DNA from: a virus
IMG/VR virus record: IMGVR_UViG_3300048838_000916
Location: 1-48,173 of that record
Direction: 5' to 3' (one strand)
DNA length: 48,173 bases
Shown here: in pieces, positions 47,711 through 48,173 of the stretch
Layout: each line of letters starts with the position of its first letter
How positions within the stretch are numbered: position 1 is the first letter of the stretch
Made by a program: the position numbers and the translations under genes
The notes under the pieces: model-generated
The model's database searches: none
What the model was told of the DNA's origin: nothing
The model's input: the letters and a program-made list of their open reading frames with translations, nothing else

Positions 47711-48173
47711 TTAGATGTTTCTACGCGCATTAGAGTATCGTAAGACAACATCACTTTCGTTACCGTAGTTATTTGCGGCAGTTGAGATACACACACCTTT
47801 GATAAGTAATAATGGTATTAACACTTCACCAGTTATTATATTAAGTGCTTTACCAACAGCACCAGCAATTGTAATACTTGGTACTTTAATACTCCCAGAC
47901 ATCCACTGAATTTCTTCAATCTCGCCACCTAACTGGAAAAGAGGTAATCTAACAGCACCATTAATCGTACCTTGCTGCTGAAGCTGTCCAAATACTGAAA
48001 GACAGAACAAGTCTATGATTCCTTCAGTCTGCATTTCACCAGAAAAGAAAAGCAATGGGAGATTTATACTGCAGTCTATTTTTGCTGAAACACCGATTTC
48101 ACCAGTAATTGCGACAGACGGTAATCTAAAACTCCCGACAATAAAATCTTGAAACTTACTGTGTATCAGCAAC
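47711..48173 (-). CDS. Repeat-rich virion protein, C-terminal part (continues at 276-1)
   Basis: Reading from the window's right edge, this is the remaining part of the 198-codon gene that starts at 276. The repeat pattern continues (for example GSIKVPSITIAGAVG and GEVLIPLLLIKG), ending RYSNARRNI. Bases 48032-48173 duplicate 1-142. Two of the terminal differences change residues (V to I, G to S). Confidence 0.7.
   Translation of the reverse strand, partial: LLIHSKFQDFIVGSFRLPSVAITGEIGVSAKIDCSINLPLLFFSGEMQTEGIIDLFCLSVFGQLQQQGTINGAVRLPLFQLGGEIEEIQWMSGSIKVPSITIAGAVGKALNIITGEVLIPLLLIKGVCISTAANNYGNESDVVLRYSNARRNI
48032..48173. repeat. Terminal overlap, right copy (matches 1-142)
   Basis: Pairs with the left copy. 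The three mismatches cluster in the last 20 bases of the window, as expected for a contig end from a mixed population, or for a slightly diverged copy. Confidence 0.85.

Overview
The window looks like one essentially complete tailed-phage genome with short-tailed (podovirus-like) virion features. Bases 1-142 recur at 48032-48173. The first 126 bases are identical and three of the last 16 differ. Joining the ends at that overlap restores one in-frame 198-codon gene (276 down to 1, then 48031 down to 47711). I therefore read the window as a closed circle of about 48,031 bp, either a circularly permuted genome or an assembled circle. No integrase, lysogeny repressor of a known family, reverse transcriptase, CRISPR array or tRNA was recognised, which suggests a lytic phage. 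The host cannot be named. A T5-type L-Ala-D-Glu peptidase endolysin with a predicted calcium loop hints at a Gram-negative host, but weakly.

Layout. Two gene blocks diverge from a gene-free control region at 12763-13647 and converge on a bidirectional terminator at 34684-34722. The late block runs leftward from 12762 through the origin of numbering to 34722. Its order is: small terminase candidate; a GC-rich cassette of appendage-type proteins, one with a LamG-like head and seven ~28-residue repeats; large terminase; P22-type portal; scaffold; N4-gp56-type coat; head and adaptor proteins; tail-hub and appendage proteins, one of 897 aa; helical virion proteins; a 1719-aa giant virion protein; and a lysis cassette of holin candidate, endolysin and DUF1353 protein.

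The early block (13648-34681, rightward) is a tightly packed series of mostly small genes, often joined by ATGA, GTGA or TAATG overlaps. Recognisable members are flavin-dependent thymidylate synthase (ThyX), an ATP-dependent DNA ligase, a ribbon-helix-helix protein, a Fe-S RecB-type nuclease followed by a Sak4-like RecA-fold annealing ATPase, a Gp49-family protein and a DUF669/SSB-like protein, a MazG-like pyrophosphohydrolase, DUF3310 and DUF1937 proteins, a ParB-methyltransferase fusion, a family A DNA polymerase with an N-terminal uracil-DNA-glycosylase domain and an intein, and a DUF3987 ATPase. Together they form a replication, recombination and nucleotide-pool programme that keeps uracil low (ThyX and the UDG domain) and marks the DNA (methyltransferase).

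Two structures are not explained by the genes. The first is a family of 14 copies of a 25-bp palindrome (arms AGAAARGTCA and TGACCTTTCT, 5-bp centre) spread over the whole genome, mostly at gene junctions but three times inside genes. The second is a mirror-image non-coding element at about 14396-14775. Its two arms carry the same elements in inverted order with matching spacing, on either side of a run of 28 A; it is a candidate replication origin or foldback element. Three strong G-quadruplex motifs, all on the plus strand, lie in the same control region.
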